A stretch of 64,000 nt of DNA from JAJDZL01 sp965221175 (GCA_965221175.1 OZ244867.1:806001-870000); one strand, 5' to 3'. Shown: positions 36,517 through 46,047, counted from the first letter of the stretch. The notes: a model not told the origin generated them from the letters alone. Translations and numbers: made by a program.

Positions 36517-38952
36517 CTACGACTTGAGCCTGACGTTATTCGGATCGTGAGGCGAGTTTTCGACAACGGCGCAATTATACCGATTTCCTAATATTTCTAT
36601 TTCCATTTTCGTTCCAATCTGTCCGTAGCCAGACTGTACATATCCAATGGCTAGACTCTCCTTCAGGAAATGACCATACGATCCTGCGGTCGCGCGCCCG
36701 ATCATCTGGTCGCCATCCCACAATGGTTCGTTGCCTAAAGGGTCTGCATCCGTGACTCCATCGACCGACACAGTCACAAATTCCTGAGGAACACCATTCT
36801 CCAATTGCTCGCGCAGCGCATCACGACCGGTAAATTCGCCTTTATCCATGTGCACAAAGTGATTCAAGCCTGCCTCAAAAATGGTGTACTCTCGAATCAG
36901 GTCCTGCCCCCACATTCGATAAGACTTTTCGATTCGAAGCGAATCCATGGCACGCATGCCGCATTGACCAATATCAAACTCCTTTCCAGCAGCCATGAGC
37001 TGCTCGAAAATATGTCGCTGATACTCAATCGGATGATGCAATTCCCATCCAAGCTCCCCAACAAAATTGACTCGCATCGCCCGAAGCGGAGCAACGCCGA
37101 CATAGATATTCTGCGCCGTTAGCCAGGGAAAGGCCTCATTGGACAAATCTGCTTTTGTCAGTATTTGTAGCACTTTCCTGGATTTCGGACCTGCAACGAC
37201 TAAAGTTCCATGAGATGTAGTTAGGTTTTCAAGCTTAACCGAACCGTCATCCGGCAAATGCTGACTGAGAAAGCTCCAGTCAAAGCGCTCCGCAGCTCCA
37301 GAACTGACAAGATAAAACGATCCATCAGCATTTCGGGTTACTGTGAATTCGCTGCGAACGCCGCCGTAACGGGTCAGCACATGGCATAGCTGAATACGTC
37401 CGGGTGTTTTTGGTAATCTTCGGGCAACCATATTGTCGAGATAGGCTTCTGCGGATTTCCCCGAAATTCGAAATTTTGAAAAACTGGTGATATCGATAAT
37501 TCCGACATTGTTGCGAATGTTGTTGTGCTCGTTTCCCACATGTTCAAAGTATTTAGATCGGCGAAAACTCCAATCATCCACAGGTTCGACACCTTCCGGA
37601 GCAAACCAGTTCGGACGTTCCCAGCCATAACGTTGCCCCCATACTGCTCCCAAGTTCGCCAGCCGATCGTGTATTGGGCTGGTTTTTGCCGGTCGACACG
37701 CTGATCGTTCTTCATCCGGATAGTGAATCGTGAACACATTTTCATACGCCTCCTCATTCTTGGAAACAAGATACGGGCCCCGCGCATAATCACCGAACCG
37801 ACGCGGGTCAACAGCAAGAAGATCGACTGAAGGTTCGCCTTCAACAATCCACTCTGCCAGTTGCCAGCCAGCTCCACCCGAAGCAGTAACACCAAAACTG
37901 TGCCCTTCGTTCAACCATACATTCGGCAAATCCCATGCTGGTCCAATGAGAGGACTGCCATCCGGTGTGTATGCAATAGGACCATTGACAATATCCTTGA
38001 TTCCAGCGGTACCGAATGAAGGCACTCGGTTGATAGTCGCTTCGACATGCGGCATCAATCGATCTAAATCGCCTGGGAACAAGTCTTTCTCGAATGTAGA
38101 AGGAACTCCATCTGCAAATACAGCCGGAGCCCCCTTCTCGTACGGCCCTAGAATGTATCCCATCCGTTCCTCACGCAAATAGTATGAAGCGTCGGATTCG
38201 CGTAAAACTGCAAGCTCCCTGCCGCCGCCTTCCCGGTACTCCTTCAGTTCATCTACAACATCGGTCACAATATACTGATGCTGAACGGGAATAGATGGAA
38301 TCGATATTCCAAGCAGGCGACTCGTCGCATGCGAATAGTTTCCTGTAGCGCAGACGATGTGCTCGCACACAATGCTTCCTTTTGTTGTTTCCACTTTCCA
38401 TTCACCGCCGTTGGTTCTGGAAAGTCCGGTTACTTCGGTTTGCTGGTATATTTTTGCACCCCTTGCACGTGCCCCTTTTGCCAGTGCATTTGTTAAATCG
38501 ACTGGTGCGATATGTCCATCATCGGGATGGTAGAGTGCTCCAATTAGTCCTTCGGGATTGATGAGTGGCCACAGAGATTTAACTTCCGACGGTGTTATCA
38601 ACTCAAACGGAACACCGATCGTGTTGGCAGTACCGCAGTACTTCCGATATTCATCCATTCGATCTTTCGTGCACGCCAGTCGCAAGTTACCGGTAACATG
38701 AAAACCTACGTCCTGACCGGTCTCCTCCTCAAGAGACTTGTAGAGATCAACTGAGTATTTGTGCAACTGTCCGACTGCATAACTCATATTGAACAGGGGC
38801 AATAATCCAGCTGCATGCCAGGTTGAACCGGCAGTGAGTTCGGTACGCTCACACAAGACAACATCACTCCACCCTTTTTTAGCCAGATGATAGAGCGTAC
38901 CCACGCCAACTACGCCGCCACCAATAATGACTACTCTTGCATGACTTTCCAT
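36517..38952 (-). CDS. Dimethylglycine/sarcosine dehydrogenase-like flavoprotein
   Basis: FAD enzyme that oxidatively removes N-methyl groups and passes the one-carbon unit to tetrahydrofolate. The N-terminus holds the Rossmann FAD site IIGGGVVGVGTLYHLAKKG and GSTWHAAGLLP, the position of the flavin-linking histidine in DMGDH/SDH. A FAO_M-type linker follows, then from about residue 420 a glycine-cleavage-T (folate-binding) half with YGWERPNWFAP, FSKFRISG, GELGWELHHP and a GCV_T C-terminal domain. The 811 aa fit the family. ATG 38952 with GGAG 12 bases before is chosen over a GTG six codons upstream. First gene of the unit with etfB/etfA. Exact substrate (dimethylglycine, sarcosine or another N-methyl amine) is not decidable from motifs. 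Confidence 0.88.
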   Translation of the reverse strand: MESHARVVIIGGGVVGVGTLYHLAKKGWSDVVLCERTELTAGSTWHAAGLLPLFNMSYAVGQLHKYSVDLYKSLEEETGQDVGFHVTGNLRLACTKDRMDEYRKYCGTANTIGVPFELITPSEVKSLWPLINPEGLIGALYHPDDGHIAPVDLTNALAKGARARGAKIYQQTEVTGLSRTNGGEWKVETTKGSIVCEHIVCATGNYSHATSRLLGISIPSIPVQHQYIVTDVVDELKEYREGGGRELAVLRESDASYYLREERMGYILGPYEKGAPAVFADGVPSTFEKDLFPGDLDRLMPHVEATINRVPSFGTAGIKDIVNGPIAYTPDGSPLIGPAWDLPNVWLNEGHSFGVTASGGAGWQLAEWIVEGEPSVDLLAVDPRRFGDYARGPYLVSKNEEAYENVFTIHYPDEERSACRPAKTSPIHDRLANLGAVWGQRYGWERPNWFAPEGVEPVDDWSFRRSKYFEHVGNEHNNIRNNVGIIDITSFSKFRISGKSAEAYLDNMVARRLPKTPGRIQLCHVLTRYGGVRSEFTVTRNADGSFYLVSSGAAERFDWSFLSQHLPDDGSVKLENLTTSHGTLVVAGPKSRKVLQILTKADLSNEAFPWLTAQNIYVGVAPLRAMRVNFVGELGWELHHPIEYQRHIFEQLMAAGKEFDIGQCGMRAMDSLRIEKSYRMWGQDLIREYTIFEAGLNHFVHMDKGEFTGRDALREQLENGVPQEFVTVSVDGVTDADPLGNEPLWDGDQMIGRATAGSYGHFLKESLAIGYVQSGYGQIGTKMEIEILGNRYNCAVVENSPHDPNNVRLKS

Positions 38953-39161
38953 GAAAACCGCGAACTCCACTTCTAAACGTTAAAATAGGATTCACACTGC
39001 CAAGAATTTCAAATGTTCCGATTCTAGCGGAAACACTGAAAGCAGTGCGATTTATACATGACTAATTTACAATAATCCACATTGGAATTTTATGAAAATT
39101 TGTCTGCCCGCCTAAATGATTGAGATCAATTTAAATTCAATGAATACTATATCTGTTCACT

Positions 39162-40976
39162 ATGGTTCATAAGCCCGTTGTAAATGTAGATTTTGAACGG
39201 AAGGAGGCTTCTAGTCAGCCGCTTTTTCCGGTTTTGGTGGAATCCCGTCGAACAAAACGTGCAAAGAAAATTGCCCGCACCATACTGAGTGGCTTTGAGA
39301 ATCACTACACGCTGTTTCAGGAAATTACATCTGGAGCTCAAGAACGTTTTGAAAAAGCTTTATGGCTAGAAGCTCGTGAAGCTTCTAGAAGCAGAATTTA
39401 CTTCTACGACAAACGAATTCAGGAAACACTGACCACCTTGCGATCCGAACTAAAAATCAGTGAACTGGATAAGCAACTGTGGAAAGATGTAAAAATTCGC
39501 TATATACATTTGCTACTTCAACACAGACAGCCAGAACTGGCTGAAAGTTATTACAACTCCGTTTTTTGCCAATTATTCGACCGACGTTACTACAACAACA
39601 GCCATATTTTCGTCCGTTCATCCGTCTCCATAGAAAACCTCGAAGCGGATAATCCAATTTATCGTTCCTACTACCCTTCCATCCGAGGGCTTCGGAATAC
39701 GATATCGGATATTCTCGACAGTTTGGAATTCACACTTCCTTATGAAAATCTGCAGCGGGACGTACGAAACATTCTCCGACATTTAGGACAGGCGCTACCA
39801 AGAAATAAGCGCTCCGTCTCGTTGAATTACCAGATAGACATACTTGGGTCTTTGTTCTTTCGCAACAAGGCTGCCTATCTGATTGGGCGAGTCATCAACG
39901 ACTACCAAACCACTCCGTTCATTGTGCCGATTCTGAACAACGAACAAGGAGCGCTGTACGTCGATGCCTTGATTTTGCTTCCTTCGGATCTTGATGCAAT
40001 CTTCGGATTTTCCAGAGCGTATTTCATGGTCGAGACTCAGGTACCGTCTGCAATCATCCAATTTCTCATGGATATCCTGCCTGGAAAAAGCAAGGCCGAT
40101 CTCTACTCTGCAATCGGATTTCACAAGCAAGGCAAAACTGCATTCTATCGAGACTTTCTCCATCATCTTTCGCACTCTTCTGACAAATTCATTGAAGCTC
40201 CTGGAACACGCGGAATGGTGATGATGGTATTCACGTTGCCATCCTATCGCCATGTATTCAAAATCATCAAGGATGCGTTTGAGCCTCCAAAGAAGCTGTC
40301 CCGTTCTACTGTAATTGAAAAATACAGGCTGGTGAAGCAGCATGATCGTGTCGGACGGCTTGCAGATACGCTGGAGTATTCTGAAGTTGTGCTGCCCAGA
40401 AATCGATTCAGTGCCGAACTGCTTGATAACCTGCAAAGCACCTGTGCGCGGTCAGTCATAATTGAACAGGATATTGTCGTGCTGAAGCACGTATATATTG
40501 AACACAGAATGATTCCACTGAATCTCTTTCTGCAGAATTTCAAGGATGAAGAAGAAGCGAAATACTTCGCTAGAGGTTACGGCGATGCCATCAAAGAAAT
40601 GGCTGCGGCAAACATCTTCCCAGGAGACATGTTGCTAAAGAATTTTGGCATAACCCGAAATAACAGAGTGGTATTCTACGATTACGATGAAATCCGCTAT
40701 TTGACCGAGTGCAACTTCAGAAAAATCCCGAAATCTCGAAATCCTGAAGATGAAATGGCTTCAACACCCTGGTTTTCAGTTAGTGAAGACGACGTATTTC
40801 CAGAAGAATTTGAAAGATATTTTCTGGTTCATCCTTTGATTGGCAAGTATTTTTCCGAAATTCACGGTGATTTGATGACCGTAGAATTTTGGCGCCAAAA
40901 ACAGGCAACGATTCGCGCCGGTATACTAGAAGATGTTTATCCGTATAGACAATCATTAAAATTTCCGAGAACGTAA
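39162..40976 (+). CDS. aceK: Isocitrate dehydrogenase kinase/phosphatase
   Basis: Bifunctional enzyme that phosphorylates and inactivates isocitrate dehydrogenase during growth on C2-type substrates, so that isocitrate flows to AceA, and reverses this on richer carbon. The 604 aa include the ATP-site stretch APGTRGMVMMVFTLPS at 346-361, followed by HVFKIIKDAFEPPK, and the catalytic-loop region NIFPGDMLLKNFGITR at 484-499 with VVFYDYDEI after it, as in E. coli AceK. It is divergent from the DMGDH-like gene (209 bases between starts) and 32 bases before the MttB-family gene, so it appears to be the first gene of an amine-catabolism transcript instead of following aceA. Confidence 0.95.
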   Translation: MVHKPVVNVDFERKEASSQPLFPVLVESRRTKRAKKIARTILSGFENHYTLFQEITSGAQERFEKALWLEAREASRSRIYFYDKRIQETLTTLRSELKISELDKQLWKDVKIRYIHLLLQHRQPELAESYYNSVFCQLFDRRYYNNSHIFVRSSVSIENLEADNPIYRSYYPSIRGLRNTISDILDSLEFTLPYENLQRDVRNILRHLGQALPRNKRSVSLNYQIDILGSLFFRNKAAYLIGRVINDYQTTPFIVPILNNEQGALYVDALILLPSDLDAIFGFSRAYFMVETQVPSAIIQFLMDILPGKSKADLYSAIGFHKQGKTAFYRDFLHHLSHSSDKFIEAPGTRGMVMMVFTLPSYRHVFKIIKDAFEPPKKLSRSTVIEKYRLVKQHDRVGRLADTLEYSEVVLPRNRFSAELLDNLQSTCARSVIIEQDIVVLKHVYIEHRMIPLNLFLQNFKDEEEAKYFARGYGDAIKEMAAANIFPGDMLLKNFGITRNNRVVFYDYDEIRYLTECNFRKIPKSRNPEDEMASTPWFSVSEDDVFPEEFERYFLVHPLIGKYFSEIHGDLMTVEFWRQKQATIRAGILEDVYPYRQSLKFPRT

Positions 40977-41008
40977 AATCAATCATCGTAGACAGCGGAA
41001 CTAAATTC

Positions 41009-42544
41009 ATGAGTGAGAGAAGAAGTCGATCAGGCGGCAGAGCGGCGAGAAAAGCGGAACGGGCCAAAGTTCAATTTGAAGCCATACCTTACATTCAGCG
41101 CAAAGTACCGGTATATGAGATGGCTCCAGACGAAACGTTAGAATTAATTGAAAATAACGCTGAATTAATTCTGGAAGAAATCGGAATTGAATTTAGAGAC
41201 GATCCAGAAGCACTCGAAATTTGGAAACAAGCTGGTGCGAATCTGGATGGTGAGCGCGTTCGATTCGAGCCAGGCATGCTGCGAGAAATTATTCAATCCA
41301 ATGCTCCATCGTCTTTCACCCAATTTTCCAGAAATCCGGCAAAAAACGTGCTTATATCAAAAGATACAGCCGTTTTCGCACCCGCTTACGGCCCTCCTTT
41401 CATCCGCAATCTGGATGAAGGTAGAAGATATGCGACGATTGAAGATTTCAGAAACTTCGTGAAACTTACCTATATGTCGCCACCCCTTCATCACTCAGGG
41501 GGAACTGTTTGTGAGCCGGTTGACCTGCCTGTTAACAAACGTCATTTCGATATGGTTTACAGCCATTTGAAATACTCAGACAAACCTTTCATGGGCTCGG
41601 TCACCAGCGGAGAAAGAGCTCAAGATACGGTTGATATGGCGAAAATCGTCTTCGGTGATGAATTCGTTGACAGCAACACATGCATCCTGTCTCTAATCAA
41701 CGTCAATTCACCCATGACTTTTGACGATACCATGCTAGCTGCACTCAAAGTGTATGCTCGAAACATGCAGGGCACGGTAATTTCGCCCTTTATCCTGTCG
41801 GGTGCGATGTCTCCTGTGACTGTTGTCGGTACCTGCACTCAGATACTTGCAGAAGCAATGACCGGAATGGCCTTTGCTCAGTTGGTAAGACCTGGAGCAC
41901 CGGTGATATTCGGCACATTCAGCAGTTCGATCTCAATGCAGTCTGGGGCTCCGACTTTTGGCACACCCGAACCCTCACAGGTGCTGTTCATTTGTGCGGC
42001 TCTCGCACGCAGACTCAAGGTGCCGTTCAGAAGTGGCGGAGGATTGTGTGCGTCGAAAATCCCGGATGCTCAAGCAGCTTATGAATCAGCGAATACTTTG
42101 CAGGCAGCGATGTTAGCAGGAGTAAATTTTATGCTTCATACTGCTGGCTGGCTTGAAGGCGGATTGGCAATGGGTTACGAAAAGTTTGTGATGGATACGG
42201 ATCAAGCCGCAATTCTGCAGACGTTCATGCAAGGTATAGACATATCTGAAAATGGTCAGGCACTTGATGCTGTTCGTGAAGTCGGTCCCGGTAATCACTA
42301 CCTTGGCTGCGCTCACACACAACAGAATTTCGAAACCGCATTTTACCGATCAACGATTGCAGATAACAACAGTTTCGAGCAATGGGAAGCGGACGGCAGC
42401 CTGCATGCGGCCCAACGTGCAAATGGCATTTGGAAACAGATGCTGCAAGACTATCAACTACCGGATTTAGACGAATCCATTGACGAAGCATTAGTAGAAT
42501 TTATGAACAAACGTAAAAACTCATTCCCGGATTCCGCTATCTGA
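41009..42544 (+). CDS. MttB-family (trimethylamine methyltransferase-like) protein, no pyrrolysine
   Basis: Member of the COG5598/MttB superfamily of N-methyl amine or betaine methyltransferases. The 511 aa form one continuous TIM-barrel frame: basic N-terminus (SERRSRSGGRAARKAERAK), VYEMAPDETLELIENNAELI, EEIGIEFRDDPEAL, GPPFIRNLDEGRRYAT, HHSGGTVCEP, and the late barrel FGTFSSSISMQSGAP. There is no in-frame TAG, so it is the non-pyrrolysine branch (MtgB/MtpB-like), whose members act on glycine betaine, proline betaine or carnitine. No corrinoid protein or methyl-corrinoid:folate transferase is adjacent, as is common for aerobic bacteria whose MttB homologues lack a known partner. ATG 41009, 32 bases after aceK. 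Confidence 0.85.
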   Translation: MSERRSRSGGRAARKAERAKVQFEAIPYIQRKVPVYEMAPDETLELIENNAELILEEIGIEFRDDPEALEIWKQAGANLDGERVRFEPGMLREIIQSNAPSSFTQFSRNPAKNVLISKDTAVFAPAYGPPFIRNLDEGRRYATIEDFRNFVKLTYMSPPLHHSGGTVCEPVDLPVNKRHFDMVYSHLKYSDKPFMGSVTSGERAQDTVDMAKIVFGDEFVDSNTCILSLINVNSPMTFDDTMLAALKVYARNMQGTVISPFILSGAMSPVTVVGTCTQILAEAMTGMAFAQLVRPGAPVIFGTFSSSISMQSGAPTFGTPEPSQVLFICAALARRLKVPFRSGGGLCASKIPDAQAAYESANTLQAAMLAGVNFMLHTAGWLEGGLAMGYEKFVMDTDQAAILQTFMQGIDISENGQALDAVREVGPGNHYLGCAHTQQNFETAFYRSTIADNNSFEQWEADGSLHAAQRANGIWKQMLQDYQLPDLDESIDEALVEFMNKRKNSFPDSAI

Positions 42545-42590
42545 GTAGGTATAATTTTGTGTCCTCTCACTTCACATTGGAGTAAATCAC

Positions 42591-43985
42591 ATGGCAGCCC
42601 AGACTATAGCTGAAAAGGACATCAGTTCAAATTTACACCCGTATACAAACCACCTTCTTCATGAACAGACAGGTCCTAAAACTTATGTTCGAGGAGAAGG
42701 AATCTACATCTGGGATGAACATGGGAAGAAATTCATTGAAGGATTGGCCGGATTGTGGTGCACTTCACTCGGATTCAGCGAACAGAGACTGGTAGACGCT
42801 GCAACTAGACAGCTGGAAACTCTTCCCTACAATCACAGCTTCGCGGGTCGAACTGCACCGGTTGTTTCAGAGCTGGCGGAAAAACTAATTTCTGTTGCAC
42901 CGAAATCAATGTCGAAAGCCTATTTTGTGACATCAGGATCAGAAGCTGTTGATTCAGCTGTCAAATTCGTTTGGTATTACAACAATGCGCTAGACCGACC
43001 GGAGAAGAAGAAGATAATTTCTCGGGCAAAAGGCTATCACGGCGTAACAATCGCCTGTACCTCTCTGACCGCAATTCCTGTAATTCAAGAAGCCTTCGAC
43101 GCTCCGCTTGACCGATTCAAACACACCAGTACGCCACACTACTACAGATTCGGCAAGGACGGTGAATCTGAAGAGGATTTTGCTTCTCGTTGTGCAAAAG
43201 ATCTTGAAGAATTGATCCTGGCAGAAGGACCGAACACCGTTGCTGCTCTAATTGCAGAACCCCTCATGGGCGCCGGTGGTGTGATTCCCCCACCCAAGAC
43301 CTATTTTGAGAAAATTCAAGAAGTACTGAAGCGATATGATGTGCTTTTAATTGCGGATGAGGTTATCAACGGATTCGGCAGAACAGGGAATCCGTGGGGA
43401 TGCGACACTTTCGGAATCGTAGACCCAGACATGGTCACTTGTGCGAAGCAATTGTCCTCTGCATATATCCCGATCGGCGCCACGATGATCTCAGAAGAAA
43501 TCTACCAGACAATCGCGGAAGCAAGTGCTCGACACGGCATATTTGGCACTGGATTCACATATGGCGGACACCCAGTCGGGGCTGCGGTTGGTCTCGAAAC
43601 TCTACAGATTTATGAAGAAAGAAATATTCTTGGACATATTCGGGAAGTCATGGTTCCATTTCAGAATCGTCTGAGTGCACTGAGTGAACATCCGCTTGTC
43701 GGTGAAGCACGGGGTGCTGGACTGATTGGCGCCATTGAGCTGGTTGCAGATAAACAGACAAAGCAACCGTATGACCCGGAACTGAAAGTAGCTAATCAGG
43801 TATACCTGCAGTGTCTCGAAAATGGCTTAATTCTACGAGCACTGCCAGCGGGTGATACCGTTGGAATCTGCCCGCCACTCATCATCACGGAACAGCAGAT
43901 TCATGATCTGTTTGACGCACTGGAAGCAGCTCTCAATACAGTTGAGAGTAACTTGATTTCTTCACTCCATTCTGAAGTAGCCTAG
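42591..43985 (+). CDS. Class III PLP aminotransferase (putrescine/omega-amino acid type)
   Basis: Fold-type I omega-aminotransferase. The 464 aa have GIYIWDEHGKKFIEGLAGLW near the start, TSGSEAVDSAVK (phosphate-binding), RAKGYHGVT, the aspartate motif LLIADEVINGFGRTG and the PLP lysine K286 in CAKQLSSAYIPIGA. The GLAGLWC, PYNHSF and EPLMGAGGV patterns place it with SpuC-like putrescine:pyruvate and beta-alanine/taurine:pyruvate enzymes. Given the Pot transporter, succinate-semialdehyde dehydrogenase and PdxH nearby, putrescine or GABA-type donors are likely (inference). Strong TTGGAG precedes ATG 42591. It starts 46 bases after the MttB-like gene, so the two are probably co-transcribed. Confidence 0.88.
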   Translation: MAAQTIAEKDISSNLHPYTNHLLHEQTGPKTYVRGEGIYIWDEHGKKFIEGLAGLWCTSLGFSEQRLVDAATRQLETLPYNHSFAGRTAPVVSELAEKLISVAPKSMSKAYFVTSGSEAVDSAVKFVWYYNNALDRPEKKKIISRAKGYHGVTIACTSLTAIPVIQEAFDAPLDRFKHTSTPHYYRFGKDGESEEDFASRCAKDLEELILAEGPNTVAALIAEPLMGAGGVIPPPKTYFEKIQEVLKRYDVLLIADEVINGFGRTGNPWGCDTFGIVDPDMVTCAKQLSSAYIPIGATMISEEIYQTIAEASARHGIFGTGFTYGGHPVGAAVGLETLQIYEERNILGHIREVMVPFQNRLSALSEHPLVGEARGAGLIGAIELVADKQTKQPYDPELKVANQVYLQCLENGLILRALPAGDTVGICPPLIITEQQIHDLFDALEAALNTVESNLISSLHSEVA

Positions 43986-44103
43986 AGCTAGACTAGATAA
44001 TATTAGTTTTCTATTCAATAAGATAAAACGAATATTTTTCAAAACACATCCTTTTCTCTGCACTGAATTATCAATAAAACCGGTGCAGACAGCGTAGTAT
44101 CAT

Positions 44104-44143
44104 CACAATAGCAGCAACGGATCAACCGTTTGCTGCTATTGTG
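44104..44143. terminator. Strong hairpin after the aminotransferase gene
   Basis: CACAATAGCAGCAACGG (44104-44120) pairs with CCGTTTGCTGCTATTGTG (44126-44143), 17 pairs with one bulged base and a 5-base loop. It lies 119 bases past the aminotransferase stop and before the palindrome at 44171. Only a loose T-rich tract follows, so it is a likely terminator or mRNA-end hairpin. Confidence 0.6.
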
Positions 44144-44170
44144 CCGCTGGTTGCAATTCTTTTCTGATTA

Positions 44171-44207
44171 TTATACAATCATTTAATTATTTTGAATGAT
44201 TGTATAA
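44171..44207. promoter_or_regulatory. Perfect 13-bp inverted repeat, probable operator of the TetR-Rieske gene
   Basis: TTATACAATCATT (44171-44183) and its exact complement AATGATTGTATAA (44195-44207) are separated by 11 bases, 31 bases before the ATG at 44239. Two TetR-type half-sites in this arrangement just upstream of a gene whose product starts with a TetR DNA-binding domain suggest autoregulation. Binding by that protein is inferred, not shown. Confidence 0.6.
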
Positions 44208-44238
44208 CTCTCATAAATTCCAGTGCAGAATTAGACTC

Positions 44239-46047
44239 ATGGCAATTCAAGTGACTCACAAATATGAAAGTGACACCAGTCGTCGCAAGCAGTTAATCAA
44301 CTCAACAATACAGACTATTGCCGAAAGCGGTCTTTCCGCAGTCACTCTGGCAAAAGTTGCATCTCAAGCAGGCCTTTCTCCCGGCATTGTCAACTTCTAT
44401 TTCAAATCCAAGAAGCAGTTGCTGCTGGATACTTTGAAATATATTGATCAAGAATACCTTTCTGTAGTTGCCGAACATCTCAGTTCAGCAGAATCACCTC
44501 GCCAGAAACTACAGGCCTATATTCAAGCCAGTTTCGACGAGCGAGTATTTGTGAAGGAAAAAATCGCAGTGTGGTACGCTTTCTGGAGTGAAAGCCAGGC
44601 TCGTGAAGAATATCGTCAAATTTGCGGAGAAAACGATTTTCAGGAAAATCAACAAATATTAATTTTCATTACAGAATTTCTGGCTGATTCCAAGCACTCT
44701 TTAGCGGACATTGAAGCGTTGGCTCTCGGTCTGGAAGGTATGATCGACAGTTTATGGCAACAGGCATTGTATGACTCCAACGAGGTTGATGCTAAACATG
44801 CGATTGACATTTGCAATCGATTTATCAGCTTGTTACAACCAAATTCCGTGGACTCTGTCAATTCAGTGAATGGCTCAGAGCTTACCAATCTACTGCCTCC
44901 ATGGACCTACCGAAATGAAGAATTTTTGGATTTGGAAATTGAACGATTGTTCAAACCGAACTGGATGCTAGTCGGACATGTCAGCGATATTCCACACCCA
45001 GGCAATTACCTCACATTCGAGGGGTTTAGTGAAAGAGCATTCGTGATTCGCGACAGTCTGGGTAAGATCAATGCTTTTCACAACATCTGCCGTCATCGCG
45101 GTTCAAAATTACTAGAAGGCGAAGGAAGATGTACTCGTGCCCTTGTGTGCCCGTTTCATGGATGGCGTTACGATTTTGATGGTCAACTTCAATTCATTCC
45201 AGGGCAGAAGGGATTTCCGGAAATCGACAAGAAAGATCATGGTCTTGTTCGTCTTGATCTCGAAATTTGGAAAGGATTCATCTTTATTCGATTCGAGTCC
45301 GGAAGCGATTCTTTGGCCAAACAGTTGCAACCGATGGAGCGGGAGATTGAAGAGTATCGACTGGAAGAATTGCAACCCTACGGTGATCCTGAGAGTTACA
45401 ACTATCCAGTCAATTGGAAGATATTTCATGACATTGACAACGAGGGCTACCATGTGCCAATCGGACACCCTTCGCTTCAGCAACTATATGGGCAACACTA
45501 TGTAGATTCCTATGTTGATGGAATCCCCGTCTCTCATGGTCGATTCAATAAGCGAATTGGAGAACTTTGGAGTGTCAAACACTACCGCAACCTGATGACG
45601 GATTTTGATCATCTGTCCGAAGACCGTAAGGATTTGTGGCTTTACTTCGGTGTCTTTCCAAATCTGGCTTTTGCACTCTATCCCGAATTAATGGAAATCT
45701 ACATGTCAATTCCAATCGATCTGAAGCATACGAGAATCATTTCTCGCGTGTATGCATTGCCTGATTCAAGACGAGAAACCAAGGTGTTGCGCTACTTGAA
45801 TAGGAGAATCAACAGAACCACGGGATATGAAGATGAATCCTATATGATCACCTTACAGGAAGGACTGAACTCGTCAGTTTTTCCAAAATGGAATCTTTCT
45901 AAAATAGCCGAAACAGGTGTTGGAGCATTTCACAGCCTGATTCAAGAAAAACTGCCAGTTGCGAGATTAGTCAATCAGCCCCAATCTGGAACGGTTTATG
46001 GCTCTAACGAGCGGTTGGCTAAGTCTGATCCTCAGCAGTATCAATAA
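44239..46047 (+). CDS. Fusion of a BetI-like TetR regulator and a Rieske oxygenase alpha subunit
   Basis: 602 aa from ATG 44239; an upstream TTG at 44200 would lie inside the palindrome's end and is rejected. Residues 1-195 are a full TetR protein: HTH SAVTLAKVASQAGLSPGIVN, FYFKSKKQLL, then a BetI-type ligand domain with WYAFWSESQ. A short linker (about 196-220, rich in N, S and V) leads to a complete ring-hydroxylating oxygenase alpha subunit: LPPWTYRNEEFLDLEIERLF, Rieske ligands C284-x-H286-x17-C304-x2-H307 in CRHRG...CPFHGW, then the mononuclear iron site DNEGYHVPIGH (H405, H410), with the third ligand region YEDESYMITLQEGL. Such oxygenases (GbcA, CntA, Stc2) demethylate or split betaine-like amines, fitting the cluster. 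No reductase partner is adjacent. The reading frame is continuous through the junction. It overlaps the end of potI by 29 bases on the opposite strand. Confidence 0.9.
   Translation: MAIQVTHKYESDTSRRKQLINSTIQTIAESGLSAVTLAKVASQAGLSPGIVNFYFKSKKQLLLDTLKYIDQEYLSVVAEHLSSAESPRQKLQAYIQASFDERVFVKEKIAVWYAFWSESQAREEYRQICGENDFQENQQILIFITEFLADSKHSLADIEALALGLEGMIDSLWQQALYDSNEVDAKHAIDICNRFISLLQPNSVDSVNSVNGSELTNLLPPWTYRNEEFLDLEIERLFKPNWMLVGHVSDIPHPGNYLTFEGFSERAFVIRDSLGKINAFHNICRHRGSKLLEGEGRCTRALVCPFHGWRYDFDGQLQFIPGQKGFPEIDKKDHGLVRLDLEIWKGFIFIRFESGSDSLAKQLQPMEREIEEYRLEELQPYGDPESYNYPVNWKIFHDIDNEGYHVPIGHPSLQQLYGQHYVDSYVDGIPVSHGRFNKRIGELWSVKHYRNLMTDFDHLSEDRKDLWLYFGVFPNLAFALYPELMEIYMSIPIDLKHTRIISRVYALPDSRRETKVLRYLNRRINRTTGYEDESYMITLQEGLNSSVFPKWNLSKIAETGVGAFHSLIQEKLPVARLVNQPQSGTVYGSNERLAKSDPQQYQ

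Noticed and set aside
39795..40436. 213-codon minus-strand ORF opposite aceK
   Set aside because: Antisense of a well-supported aceK; no domain or ribosome-binding site.
41009..42544. Pyrrolysine-containing trimethylamine methyltransferase
   Set aside because: The frame has no internal TAG and no pyrrolysine genes are present, so it belongs to the non-pyrrolysine MttB branch.
44200..44238. Upstream TTG start for the TetR-Rieske gene
   Set aside because: It would place the start codon inside the right arm of the palindrome and adds 13 residues without family similarity; ATG 44239 gives the normal TetR N-terminus.
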